From Alsobacter soli (GTDB lineage Bacteria; Pseudomonadota; Alphaproteobacteria; Rhizobiales; Beijerinckiaceae), in the NCBI RefSeq assembly GCF_003004785.1, contig NZ_PVZS01000020.1, positions 27,820-91,819 of the forward strand: 64,000 bases of DNA, in the 5' to 3' direction. Below are positions 36,393-44,484 of this stretch, in pieces. Position 1 is the first letter of the stretch. Every line of letters starts with the position of its first letter. A program made the translations under genes and the position numbers. The notes under the pieces were generated by a model. That model was not told where the DNA came from, did not search any database, and was given only the letters and a program-made list of their open reading frames with translations.

Positions 36393-36443
36393 AATTTACA
36401 AAGTGATGCGTATTGTACGGGAGAACTTTTTACTTTGTAAATT
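36393..36443. promoter_or_regulatory. 12-bp inverted repeat before the methyltransferase gene
   Basis: AATTTACAAAGT (36393-36404) and its exact complement ACTTTGTAAATT (36432-36443), separated by 27 bp, 20 bp before the start codon. A TTAATT-rich stretch overlaps it. It looks like an operator for a self-controlling regulator or for the enzyme itself. Confidence 0.6.
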
Positions 36444-36516
36444 GCAATTTGTTAGCCGCGTTACCGCACAGGTGTGATGATTCGTCAATCTGGCAACGGT
36501 TTTAGCGATTTTTGTT

Positions 36517-36539
36517 GCGGGTAAAGCGCGGGGTAAAGC
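36517..36539 (+). repeat. element 2 right-end repeats (GGGTAAA type)
   Basis: GCGGGTAAAGC at 36517 and GCGGGGTAAAGC at 36528, a tandem pair 62-84 bp before the right attachment copy. They match the GGGTAAA units at the left end of element 2. Confidence 0.55.
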
Positions 36540-36600
36540 CACAAATCGAACCCAAGGTCCGCTTGCAAGCTCAAGCACTTAACAGCTACAGCTACACAGT

Positions 36601-36614
36601 CACCCCTTCCGCCA
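36601..36614. other. attachment site core, right copy
   Basis: CACCCCTTCCGCCA again, third copy of the tRNA-Ser 3' end. Chromosome-type sequence resumes after it; the SIS gene stop is at 36751. Confidence 0.82.
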
Positions 36615-36750
36615 ACAATCCGATAGGCGCTCATCCCCGACAGCCGACCTGACCCGCCGCCGCCCCGACCGTCACGTGAGCCACATGCCTCGACGCTGTC
36701 GCGTGTTTTCGACAGCTCGTCGCCCGCGGCGCTTCGCCGAGCGGCGGAGG

Positions 36751-37782
36751 TCAGATCGTCCGGGTGACCTTGCGCAGGTGGGGCGGGTTGTCGGGATCGA
36801 GCCCCCGGGCGGCCGCGAGAGCCGCGATCCCGCCATAGAAGGCCCGGGCCTGGACGAGCGGCGCCAGCACGGCCGGCGTATTCGCGGGGAGCGGCAGCAG
36901 CTCGCCGGGGCAGTCCGCGCCCCCGAAGCCGGCGTAGCGAACCGCCGCGCCCAGGTCGGCCAGCGTCCGAGCCACCGCGCAGGCGCTCTCGGAGCCTTCG
37001 TCGGCCGGGTCGAGCACGAGCGCGGGGAAGCCCGGGCCGGCGAGCGCCATGGGCCCGTGCATCACCTCGGCGGCGCTGAACGCCTCCGCGTGGATGCGGC
37101 AGGTCTCCTTGAACTTCAGCGCCATCTCCTGGGCGACCCCGAGCCCCAGGCCGCGGCCGATCACGAACAGGTTGGCGGCGTCCTTCAGGCCGAGCAGCCC
37201 GGGCGCCCAGTCGCAGGCGCCGGCCTCGTCCAGCAGGTCCGGGGCGCGCCGGGCCGCAGCCTGCAGGGCGGGATCCTGCGTCCACGCCGCCGCGAGCTGG
37301 AGAAAGGCGAAACAGGCCGCCAGGAAGCTCTTGGTCGCCGCCACGCTGCGCTCAGGCCCAGCCTGAAGCGGGATGATCATGTCCGCGAGCCCGGCCAGCT
37401 GCGAGGACTCGTCGTTGACCATGGCGACCACCAGGGCGCCGCCGCGCCGGGCGGCCTCCGTCAGCCGAAGCGCGTCGGGGCTGCGGCCGGATTGCGACAC
37501 TGCCACGTAGAGCGCGCCGGACAGGTCCGGCTCGGAGCCGTACACGGAGGCGAGGCTCGGCCCCAGCGAGGCAACCGGCAGCCTGAGCGTGACCTCGATG
37601 AGGTACTTGCCGTAGGTGGCCGCGTGGTCGGATGAGCCGCGCGCGCAGGTGGCGACGAAGGCGGGCCGAGCCTGGCGCAGGCGAGCCGCCAACCGGTCGG
37701 TCACCTCCGCGTTGCGCTCCAGCTGGCGCCGGACCACGTCGCCTGCTTCGGCGGCTTCCCGCGTGAGCAGCGCCTCAGGCAT
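36751..37782 (-). CDS. double-SIS-domain sugar isomerase/deglycase-like protein
   Basis: A 343-residue cytoplasmic protein with two sugar-isomerase (SIS) domains, about 30-165 and 195-330. FVATCARGSSDHAATYGKYLIEV is the first phosphosugar loop and LYVAVSQSGRSPDALRLTEAARRGG the second part; the glutamine amidotransferase half of GlmS is absent. Proteins of this length include GlmS-like deaminases and the fructosamine-6-phosphate deglycases FrlB/FraB. With a PfkB kinase and a sugar ABC importer in the same operon, a deglycase or aminosugar-phosphate deaminase is the best guess. The start at 37782 has GGGAGG 6 nt upstream and overlaps the kinase gene by 8 bp. Confidence 0.88.
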   Translation of the reverse strand: MPEALLTREAAEAGDVVRRQLERNAEVTDRLAARLRQARPAFVATCARGSSDHAATYGKYLIEVTLRLPVASLGPSLASVYGSEPDLSGALYVAVSQSGRSPDALRLTEAARRGGALVVAMVNDESSQLAGLADMIIPLQAGPERSVAATKSFLAACFAFLQLAAAWTQDPALQAAARRAPDLLDEAGACDWAPGLLGLKDAANLFVIGRGLGLGVAQEMALKFKETCRIHAEAFSAAEVMHGPMALAGPGFPALVLDPADEGSESACAVARTLADLGAAVRYAGFGGADCPGELLPLPANTPAVLAPLVQARAFYGGIAALAAARGLDPDNPPHLRKVTRTI

Positions 37783-38728
37783 CTCGGGCCTCCCGCAGGA
37801 TCTCGGTCGCGAGCGCCGCCACGATCGTCGGAACAAGCCGAACTGCGGCGCCGCCCATCGCGCGCACCGACAGCGAGCCGGACGCGACGCCCTGGGCCAA
37901 CGCCTCCGGAGCCGGGCGGTTCATCAGCAAGGCCGCGATATAGCCGGCGTTGAACGCGTCCCCCGCCCCTGTCGTGTCGACGACCGGCCCGCCGTTCGGC
38001 GCCGGCAGCGCAAGGACGCCGCTGGCGTCGTGGAGCGTCGCCCCTCGCTCGCCGTCCTTCACCACCACGGTGGGAAACAGGCCCGCCAGCCGGGCGCCAG
38101 CTTCACCCAGGTCCTCGCAGCCGGTGATCGCGCGCGCTTCGGCGGCGTTGGGCATGAAGACGTCCGCCCCGGCGCAGCGCGCCAGCAGCTCCGGCGAGCG
38201 GATCAGGGCGTCGTCCCAGGAGGGATCCACGGACACGGAGAGCCCCGCCTGCTTGGCGCGCGGCACGAGGTCCGGGATCTCGGCCAGGGTGGCCGCCTCC
38301 GCCACATGCAACCAGCGGGCGCGCGGGTCGGCCAGGGCGGCGTCCAGCGTCGCGGGGCGCGCGCCGCCGGCGCGGCGAGACAGAAAAGCCCGCTCGCCCT
38401 CGTGGACGACGACCACCGTGAGCTGCGGCCCCGCATCGGGGGCGCGCTCCAGGAAGCGCAGGTCGACGCCACCCTCGGCCAAGGTGGGCGCAATCGCCTC
38501 GGCCAGCGGGTCCAGCCCGAGCCGGGCCACCAGCGCGGCAGGTGCGCCCAGCGCCGTCGCGTGCGCGGCCGTGATGAAGGCGCCGCCCCCGGGAGCAAGC
38601 GCGAAATCCTCCGCGAACCGTTCTTCGCCCAGCCGCGGCATGGCCGAGACGCCCCGGAAAACGAGGTCGCAATAGACCCGGCCCACGCAGAGCAGCAGCC
38701 CCGCGCCGCCATCAGCAGCGGCGGTCAT
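37775..38728 (-). CDS. PfkB-family carbohydrate kinase
   Basis: A ribokinase-fold ATP-dependent sugar kinase of 317 residues. The N-terminal sugar-binding part contains GRVYCDLVFRGVSAMPRLGEERFAEDFALAPGGGA, and the catalytic motif is DTTGAGDAF at 251-259, with Asp257 as the base. In FrlD and FraD proteins this fold phosphorylates fructoselysine or fructose-asparagine, making the substrate for an SIS deglycase; the overlapping SIS gene fits that. It overlaps the ABC ATPase gene by 4 bp. Other substrates (ribose, aminosugars) cannot be excluded. Confidence 0.92.
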   Translation of the reverse strand: MTAAADGGAGLLLCVGRVYCDLVFRGVSAMPRLGEERFAEDFALAPGGGAFITAAHATALGAPAALVARLGLDPLAEAIAPTLAEGGVDLRFLERAPDAGPQLTVVVVHEGERAFLSRRAGGARPATLDAALADPRARWLHVAEAATLAEIPDLVPRAKQAGLSVSVDPSWDDALIRSPELLARCAGADVFMPNAAEARAITGCEDLGEAGARLAGLFPTVVVKDGERGATLHDASGVLALPAPNGGPVVDTTGAGDAFNAGYIAALLMNRPAPEALAQGVASGSLSVRAMGGAAVRLVPTIVAALATEILREARDA

Positions 38729-39789
38729 AGAGCGCGCTCGGTCTCGGCGTCGAACAGCTTCAGCGCCGCGGCGTCCGCGCCGAGCCGCACCGCAGTCCCG
38801 ACCGGCGGGGCCGCCTTGGCGGCCGCGGAGGCGAGCACCAGCTGGTCACCGACTTCCACGTGCACGAAGGTTTCCGAGCCGAGCGGCTCAACCACGGCCA
38901 CATGGCCCGACAGCAGGAGGTCGGCGGTTTCGCCCGCCTCCAGCACCCGAAGCTGCTGCGGGCGCACGCCCACCAGCACGCGGCCGCCGCTCGGGACTGC
39001 CCCGCCCTCCAGGGCCACGCGTCCCCCGGCCAGGGCCAGCCCGCCTCCTTCTGCGGCCGCCGGCAGCACGTTCATGGTGGGCGATCCGATGAAGCGGGCC
39101 GTGAACACGTCCGCGGGCCTCTCATAAAGCTCCATGGGGCTGCCGACCTGCAGGATGCGGCCCTCCCGCATCACCACGATGCGGTCCGCCATGGTCATGG
39201 CCTCCACCTGGTCGTGGGTGACGTACACGATGGTGGCGCCCAGGCGCTGGTGCAGCCGCTTGATCTCCAGGCGCATCTGGGCGCGCAGCTGCGCATCGAG
39301 GTTCGAGAGCGGCTCGTCGAACAGGAAGGCGGCTGGATCGCGCACCATGGCGCGCCCGATGGCGACGCGCTGCCGCTGCCCTCCTGACAGCGCCGAAGGC
39401 CGGCGCTCCAGCAGGTCCTCCAGGCCCAGGATGCGGGCCGCCTCCTCGACCTTGGCGCGCTTCTCGGCCTTGCCCAGCTTGGACGTGTAGAGCCCGAACG
39501 CGATGTTCTCGCCCACGCTCATGTGCGGGTAGATGGCGTAGTTCTGGAACACCATGGCGATGTTCCGGTCCTTCGGCTCGAGCCGGTTCACCACCCGCCC
39601 GCCGATGCGGATCTCGCCGCCGTCGATCTCCTCGAGCCCGGCGATCATGCGCAGCGTGGTGGATTTGCCGCATCCCGAGGGCCCGACGAAGACCACGAAT
39701 TCGCCGTCCTGCACGTCGAGGTCGATGCCGTGCACCACCTGGGTCGGGCCATAGCGCTTGACGAGGCGCTCGACTGCGATACCGGCCAT
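38725..39789 (-). CDS. sugar ABC importer ATPase (UgpC/MsmX type)
   Basis: The cytoplasmic ATPase of the importer, 354 residues. Walker A is GPSGCGKST near 39-47, the ABC signature LSGGQRQR near 135 and Walker B FLFDEPLSNLD near 157; the His switch is YVTHDQ. A C-terminal OB-like MalK regulatory part follows (VRPQQLRV). It starts at 39789 so that its ATG shares one base with the lyase stop (TGATG); an in-frame GTG at 39792 is less likely. It serves the two permeases and the binding protein further upstream in the same operon. Confidence 0.93.
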   Translation of the reverse strand: MAGIAVERLVKRYGPTQVVHGIDLDVQDGEFVVFVGPSGCGKSTTLRMIAGLEEIDGGEIRIGGRVVNRLEPKDRNIAMVFQNYAIYPHMSVGENIAFGLYTSKLGKAEKRAKVEEAARILGLEDLLERRPSALSGGQRQRVAIGRAMVRDPAAFLFDEPLSNLDAQLRAQMRLEIKRLHQRLGATIVYVTHDQVEAMTMADRIVVMREGRILQVGSPMELYERPADVFTARFIGSPTMNVLPAAAEGGGLALAGGRVALEGGAVPSGGRVLVGVRPQQLRVLEAGETADLLLSGHVAVVEPLGSETFVHVEVGDQLVLASAAAKAAPPVGTAVRLGADAAALKLFDAETERAL

Positions 39790-41300
39790 CACGCCTCTCC
39801 CGCCAGGGCGGCGAAGGCCGCCTGCAATTCGTCGCGCGCGGCGCGCTCCCGGCGGGCGACCGCCTCGGCCGCCGCCGTCATGTCCCCCAGCCGGGCCCGG
39901 TAACGGGCCAGCGCCGCCGCGAGCGCCTGCGGGCCCGGCCCTCCGAACCGCTCCCGAACCGCCACGAAGCGCTCCGGCGACACCGCTTCGGCGAAGCCTG
40001 CGGCGTCCAGCCCGGGCTCCCGGCCAGCGTGGCGCCGGAAGGCGTCCACGAACGGGGCGTAGCCGTCCCGCGGGAGGTCGCCGTCGGCGGCCACCACCGC
40101 GCGCGCCACCTCGGCCGCGATCTCGTGGGCCTGGCGGAACGAAAGTCCCTCGCCGCGCACCAGCGTGTCGGCCAGCTCGGTGATGGTGATGCAGGAGCGG
40201 CGGATCGTTTCCGCCACGCGCCGGTCGTCGACCTGCAGCGCCGGCAGCAGGGCCGCGAGCAATTCCAGCACGCGCCCGCCGGTCTCGAACGCCTGGTAGC
40301 CGGCCTCGTGGGTCTCGCCCTCGGCGTCGTTCATGTCCGTGAAGGGCGTATTGTGGATCACGTCGCGGATCACCCGCGCGCGCCCCATGGCCTGCGACGC
40401 GAGGTGGCGCAGGTGCTCGATTGGCACCGGGTTGCGCTTCTGCGGCATGATCGAGGAGATCTGCACGAAGGCGTTGGGGACGTAGATCTGCCCCACCTCG
40501 AACGCCGTCCAGAACTGCAGGTCCTGGATCACCCGTCCAAGGTGGAGAAACACAAGCTCGACCGCGCTGAAGGCGCCGGTTACGTAGTCCACCGCCGCGA
40601 TGCAGCCATAGGAGTTTTCGAGTGGCGCCTTGAAGCCGAGCAGTCGCGCCACCCGGTCGCGATCCAGCGGAAAACCCGACGTGGTGATCGCCGCCGCGCC
40701 CATGGGCGACAGGTCCAGGAGCTCCCGCGCCTGGATCAGGCGCTCGTGGTCGCGCAGCATGACCTCGATGGCGGCGCCCAGGTAGTGGCCGAGCGTCGAG
40801 GGCTGGGCGGGCTGGCCGTGCGTGTAGGCCACGATCAGCGTCCGCTGCTCGCGCTCGGCGAGGCGCAGCGCCGCATCGATGAGGGCGCGCAGCTGCCCGG
40901 CCATGCGGTCGAGGCGCGGCTTCAGGGCGAGCTTGAACAGGGTATGGTCGATGTCGTTGCGCGAGCGGCCGGTGTGCAGGCGTCCGGCCTCGTCCGGGCC
41001 GAGGCGCTTGCGGAGCTCCGCCTCGATGGCGAAGAAATAGTCTTCCACCGCGCCCGTGTAGACGAGCTTGGACGGGTCGATCTCCGTATCGATGGCGGCC
41101 AGCGCCCGGGCGATCCGGCCGGCGGCGTCGCGCGGCAGGATGCCGGTCTCGGCAAGCATCACCAAGTGCGCCCGGTCAATGGCGCGAAAGCCCTCGACGT
41201 GGTGCGCCTTCGCGCCGTCGAAGAGCGGGCGCAGCACCGTCTCCTTGTAGACAGGATCGGGGAATGTCGTCCGGTCGGCGGCGCGGGGGTCTTGCGTCAT
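39789..41300 (-). CDS. argininosuccinate-lyase-like enzyme in a sugar operon
   Basis: A 503-residue member of the aspartase/fumarase superfamily, which splits fumarate from N-substituted aspartates. The signature SSIMPQKRNP at 282-291 is intact and HTGRSRND at 109-116 is preserved, but the WGGRF N-terminus of true ArgH is absent and the usual GRSRNDQ becomes GRSRNDI. It is therefore probably a paralogue with another substrate rather than the arginine-pathway enzyme. Known relatives act on EDDS and similar compounds. Its place between an ABC permease and the ATPase gene suggests a transported amino-acid-sugar conjugate. It starts 4 bp after the permease gene. Confidence 0.86.
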   Translation of the reverse strand: MTQDPRAADRTTFPDPVYKETVLRPLFDGAKAHHVEGFRAIDRAHLVMLAETGILPRDAAGRIARALAAIDTEIDPSKLVYTGAVEDYFFAIEAELRKRLGPDEAGRLHTGRSRNDIDHTLFKLALKPRLDRMAGQLRALIDAALRLAEREQRTLIVAYTHGQPAQPSTLGHYLGAAIEVMLRDHERLIQARELLDLSPMGAAAITTSGFPLDRDRVARLLGFKAPLENSYGCIAAVDYVTGAFSAVELVFLHLGRVIQDLQFWTAFEVGQIYVPNAFVQISSIMPQKRNPVPIEHLRHLASQAMGRARVIRDVIHNTPFTDMNDAEGETHEAGYQAFETGGRVLELLAALLPALQVDDRRVAETIRRSCITITELADTLVRGEGLSFRQAHEIAAEVARAVVAADGDLPRDGYAPFVDAFRRHAGREPGLDAAGFAEAVSPERFVAVRERFGGPGPQALAAALARYRARLGDMTAAAEAVARRERAARDELQAAFAALAGEA

Positions 41301-41304
41301 GGGA

Positions 41305-42141
41305 TCAACCCTTCAGGCCGGCCATGACGACGCCGCGGACGATGTAGCGTTGCAGGGCCAGGAAAACGAGGAGCGTCGGCAGGGTGGCGAGGGCCGCGCC
41401 GGTCATGATCAGCTCCCACTGGATCTGCTGCTCCACCGCGAAGCTCGAGAGCCCCACCGGCAGCGTGTACAACTCCTTGCTGGTGGTCACGATCAGCGGC
41501 CAGATAAAGGCCGTCCAGTTGCTCAGGAAGGTGAAGATCGCCAGCGCCGACAGCGCAGGCGTGACCAGCGGCATCGCGATGCGCCAGAAGATGGTGAACT
41601 CGTTCAGCCCGTCGACGCGCGCGGCTTCCAGGAAGTCGTTGGGCACGGTCTCGAAGAACTGCTTCATCAGAAACGTGCCGAAGGCTGTCATCATGCCGGG
41701 GAACATGATGCCCCAGTAGCTGTCCAGCCAGCCGAAGTTGCGGGCCATGACGTACCAGGGGATGACCAGCATCTCGGTCGGCACCATCAGGGTCGACAGG
41801 ATGGCCAGGAACACGAAGTAGCGGCCGCGGAACTCGAACTTCGCCAGCGTGTAGCCGACGAGGCTGTCGAAGAAGACGTTCGACAGGGTCACGACCGTGG
41901 CGACCCCCATCGAGTTGCCGAACCAGCGCAGGAATCGGCCGTCCGACAGCACGGTGACGTAGTTGTCCAACGTCGGGTGGGCCGGAAGAAGCCGCAGGTC
42001 ATACACCTCCGAGGCGTCCTTGAGGGACGTCGAGAACATGAAGGCGAGCGGCAGCACCATCGCCAGCCCGCCCGCCAGCAGCAGGACCCAGGCGATGGCG
42101 CGCCCGAACCCGGCGCGTCCCTGCGCGGCTCCGGCGCTCAT
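41305..42141 (-). CDS. sugar ABC importer permease (MalG type)
   Basis: An inner-membrane protein of 278 residues with six predicted helices. The EAA loop that docks the ATPase reads EAARVDGLNEFTIFWRIAMPLVTPALSALA near 190. It belongs with the upstream MalF-type permease (1-bp overlap, TGATG) and the binding protein as the translocation pore. The family takes up mono- and disaccharides, polyols and glycerol-phosphate, so the substrate is set by the binding protein. The sequence starts MSAGAAQGRAGFGRAIAW. Confidence 0.93.
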   Translation of the reverse strand: MSAGAAQGRAGFGRAIAWVLLLAGGLAMVLPLAFMFSTSLKDASEVYDLRLLPAHPTLDNYVTVLSDGRFLRWFGNSMGVATVVTLSNVFFDSLVGYTLAKFEFRGRYFVFLAILSTLMVPTEMLVIPWYVMARNFGWLDSYWGIMFPGMMTAFGTFLMKQFFETVPNDFLEAARVDGLNEFTIFWRIAMPLVTPALSALAIFTFLSNWTAFIWPLIVTTSKELYTLPVGLSSFAVEQQIQWELIMTGAALATLPTLLVFLALQRYIVRGVVMAGLKG

Positions 42142-43055
42142 CAGCGGTCCCTCAGCAGGCGCAGCTGCACCAGCGAGACGCAGAGCAGCGCCAGGAAGAG
42201 CACCACCGTCTGGGCGGCCGCGTAGCCCATGTCGAAGGAGGAGAACGCCGTCTGGTAGATCATGAGGACGAGCGGCTTCGTGGAGTTCAGGGGGCCGCCC
42301 GGATCGTTCGTGGTCATGTTGTAGACCTGGTCGAAGATCCGCAGGAAGCCGATGGAGGAGAACACCACCAGGAACACGATGGTGGGGCGCAGCAGCGGGA
42401 GCGTGATGCGCGTCAGGATCGTCCAGTTCGAGACTCCGTCGATGCGCGCCGCCTCGTAATAGGTAGTCGGGATCGCCCGCAGGCCAGCCAGGAAGATCAC
42501 CACCTGGAAGCCGAGCCCGGCCCAGATCGCCGGCGCGAGCACGGACGGGAGCGACTGGGTGGTGGAGCGCAGGAACGGCTGCTGGGGAAAGCCCAGCGCG
42601 GCGAGCGCGTCATTGATCAGCCCGATGGGAACGGGCTGGTAGAACCAGCGCCAGACCCACGCCATCGCGGCGGCCGTGGTGAGGAACGGCAGGAAATAGA
42701 GCGCCCGGATGAAACCGTGCAGCAGGCGCACGCGGTCCAGGTGATAGGCCACCGTGAACGACAGGAGCAGGCTCACGGGCGTGCCGATCACCAGGTACAG
42801 CACGGTGTTGCGGAACACCTGCCAGAACACAGGGTCGGCCAGGAGCCTCCTGAAGTTCGCCAGGCCGATGAAGGCGGGCTTGGACAGGAGGTTCCAGTTG
42901 GTGGTCGAAAGGTAGAAGGCTTCCCCTGTCGGGTAGAACCGGATCAGCGCATAGAACAGGATGGGCAGCGCCAGGAACGCCCAGGCCCAGACCACCTGCT
43001 TCTGGCGAAGGCCGAGGCCCCGCCAGAGGCCGGTTGACGCAGTCTGGTCGGTCAT
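42141..43055 (-). CDS. sugar ABC importer permease (MalF type)
   Basis: A 304-residue membrane protein with six helices and the EAA motif EAARIDGVSNWTILTRITLPLLRP near 205. The ATG at 43055 is chosen: GGAAGGG lies about 7 nt upstream, and MTDQTASTGLWRGLGLRQKQ is a normal cytoplasmic start. The frame is open further back, but that part is a shadow of the binding-protein gene. It overlaps the MalG-type permease by one base and lies 17 bp after the binding protein. Confidence 0.93.
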   Translation of the reverse strand: MTDQTASTGLWRGLGLRQKQVVWAWAFLALPILFYALIRFYPTGEAFYLSTTNWNLLSKPAFIGLANFRRLLADPVFWQVFRNTVLYLVIGTPVSLLLSFTVAYHLDRVRLLHGFIRALYFLPFLTTAAAMAWVWRWFYQPVPIGLINDALAALGFPQQPFLRSTTQSLPSVLAPAIWAGLGFQVVIFLAGLRAIPTTYYEAARIDGVSNWTILTRITLPLLRPTIVFLVVFSSIGFLRIFDQVYNMTTNDPGGPLNSTKPLVLMIYQTAFSSFDMGYAAAQTVVLFLALLCVSLVQLRLLRDR

Positions 43056-43072
43056 GCGCGCCGCCCTTCCGT

Positions 43073-44335
43073 TCACTTGCCCGCGTAGTAGCGATCGAGG
43101 ATCGCCTGCTCGGCTTTGGCGGCCTCGGCCAGCGCGGCCTTGGCGTCCTGGTTCTGGATCAGCACGCGGTTGGCGAGGTCGAGCGCGACCTGGCGCTGGC
43201 CCGCCTCGTCCACGAACACCGTCGCAGTCGAGTAATTCAGGGCTTTCAGGAAGGGCCCATAGATCGGGTGCGAAAGGTTCTTGTCCGTTTCCGCGGCCGC
43301 GCGGCGGGCAGGCAGCTCGCCGACGGTGTCGAGCCACACCTGCATGGCCTCCGGCGTGGTCACGAAGGCCATGAACTTCTTGGCGGCCTCCAGCTTCTCG
43401 CCCGTCGCCTTGGTGGTGATGGCGTTCACCCAGTAGCTGGCGAAGTTGTAGCGCTTGCCGTCGGGCCCGGCCGGCAGCTCGGCGACGCCCCACTCGAAGC
43501 CCTTGATGTTGTTGAAGGCGCCCAGGCGGAAGCTGCCGTCGATGGTCATGGCGGCGCGGCCGGCCCGGAACGCCGCCTGGCCCTCGTCCATGAAGCCGGC
43601 CTGGCCGACCTTGTGAACGCGCTGCAGGTCCGCGTACCAGTTCAGGGCCTTGGCCCCGGCCTCGCTGTCGTAGGTCACCTTGCGGTTGTCGTCGCTGTAG
43701 GGCGCGCCGCCCATCTGGCGGACGAGCGTCTCGCGCCACCAGTGGTAGTCCTGGCCCGGGAAGTCGAGCGTAATGCCCTCGGACAGCAGGTTGCCCGCGC
43801 TATCGCGCTTCACGGTCTTCTTGGCGTCCTCGAGCAGCTCGTCGTTCGTTTGCGGCGGCTTGGCCGGGTCGAGCCCGGCCTCCTGGAACAGCTTCTTGTT
43901 GTAGAACAGGGCGAGCGAGCGCACGGCGGTCGGCAGGCCGTAGTACTCGCCGTTGCGCTTCATCGCCGAGACGATCGGGTAGAAGTCCTTCTCGATCTCC
44001 TGCGGCGGGAAGGCGTCCTTCGGCAGCGGCTGGATGAACTTGGCGGCCACGAAGTTGTCGAGCCAGCCGTAGAAGAGCTGGACCACGTCCGGGCCCTGCC
44101 CGGCCGGCAGGGCCGCCGCGATCTTGGTCTGGTAGTCGGCGTACGGGAAGTTCGTCTGCTTGACCTTGATATTCGGGTTGGCGGCCTCGAAGCGCTTGAT
44201 CAGCTCGTTCATCGCCTTGATGCGGGCGTCGAACACGTACTGCCAGTATTCGATCTCGACCGGCTGGGCCCTTGCGCCGGAGATCGCTCCGATCGACATG
44301 GCCAAGCCAAGCACCATTCCACGAAAGCCGCGCAT
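43073..44335 (-). CDS. sugar-binding protein of the ABC importer (family 1)
   Basis: A 420-residue exported binding protein: signal peptide MRGFRGMVLGLAMSIGAISGARA, then a mature chain beginning EIEYWQYVFDARIKAMNEL. Two-lobe family 1 features follow (KRFEAANPNIKVKQTNFPY, PAGQGPDVVQLFYGW, then GRAAMTIDGSF, typical of UgpB/MalE-like proteins). It traps substrate in the periplasm and gives it to the MalF/MalG-type pair. The ATG at 44335 has GAGGGGAG about 7 nt upstream. It is the first gene of the operon, 149 bp from the divergent ROK regulator. Confidence 0.93.
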   Translation of the reverse strand: MRGFRGMVLGLAMSIGAISGARAQPVEIEYWQYVFDARIKAMNELIKRFEAANPNIKVKQTNFPYADYQTKIAAALPAGQGPDVVQLFYGWLDNFVAAKFIQPLPKDAFPPQEIEKDFYPIVSAMKRNGEYYGLPTAVRSLALFYNKKLFQEAGLDPAKPPQTNDELLEDAKKTVKRDSAGNLLSEGITLDFPGQDYHWWRETLVRQMGGAPYSDDNRKVTYDSEAGAKALNWYADLQRVHKVGQAGFMDEGQAAFRAGRAAMTIDGSFRLGAFNNIKGFEWGVAELPAGPDGKRYNFASYWVNAITTKATGEKLEAAKKFMAFVTTPEAMQVWLDTVGELPARRAAAETDKNLSHPIYGPFLKALNYSTATVFVDEAGQRQVALDLANRVLIQNQDAKAALAEAAKAEQAILDRYYAGK

Positions 44336-44425
44336 CGCTCCACTCCCCTCTGGTTCTTTGAAGGCGCCTGCCCTCCCGGCGCTGCAACCCATGCTTGTAC
44401 GGCGCCCGGGGCCTGTCAACGGATT

Positions 44426-44439
44426 AATTCAATTGAGTT
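44426..44439. promoter_or_regulatory. candidate operator of the ROK regulator
   Basis: AATTCAATTGAGTT contains the palindrome TCAATTGA (44429-44436); 12 of 14 bases are symmetric. It is an AT-rich island in a GC-rich 149-bp intergenic region between two divergent starts and may hold both promoters as well. Confidence 0.5.
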
Positions 44440-44484
44440 GGTTTAAGTGACGCGCCACACTGGAGAGCCACGAACGGGACCCGC

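Larger units (their letters stand above)
33854..36614. mobile_element. integrated element 2: about 2.7-kb mini-island without integrase
   Basis: Flanked by the middle and right copies of the tRNA 3' end. It holds a 38-residue ORF, a putative AbiC-like protein and an orphan DNA methyltransferase. It carries its own end repeats (GGGTAAA) that differ from those of element 1, as if a different integrase had inserted it first. That integrase is missing. The gap 33658-34302 contains only sites, no gene I support. Confidence 0.65.

Noticed and set aside
39789..41300. Naming the lyase argH
   Set aside because: WGGRF is missing and GRSRNDQ is altered; the sugar-operon context points to another substrate.
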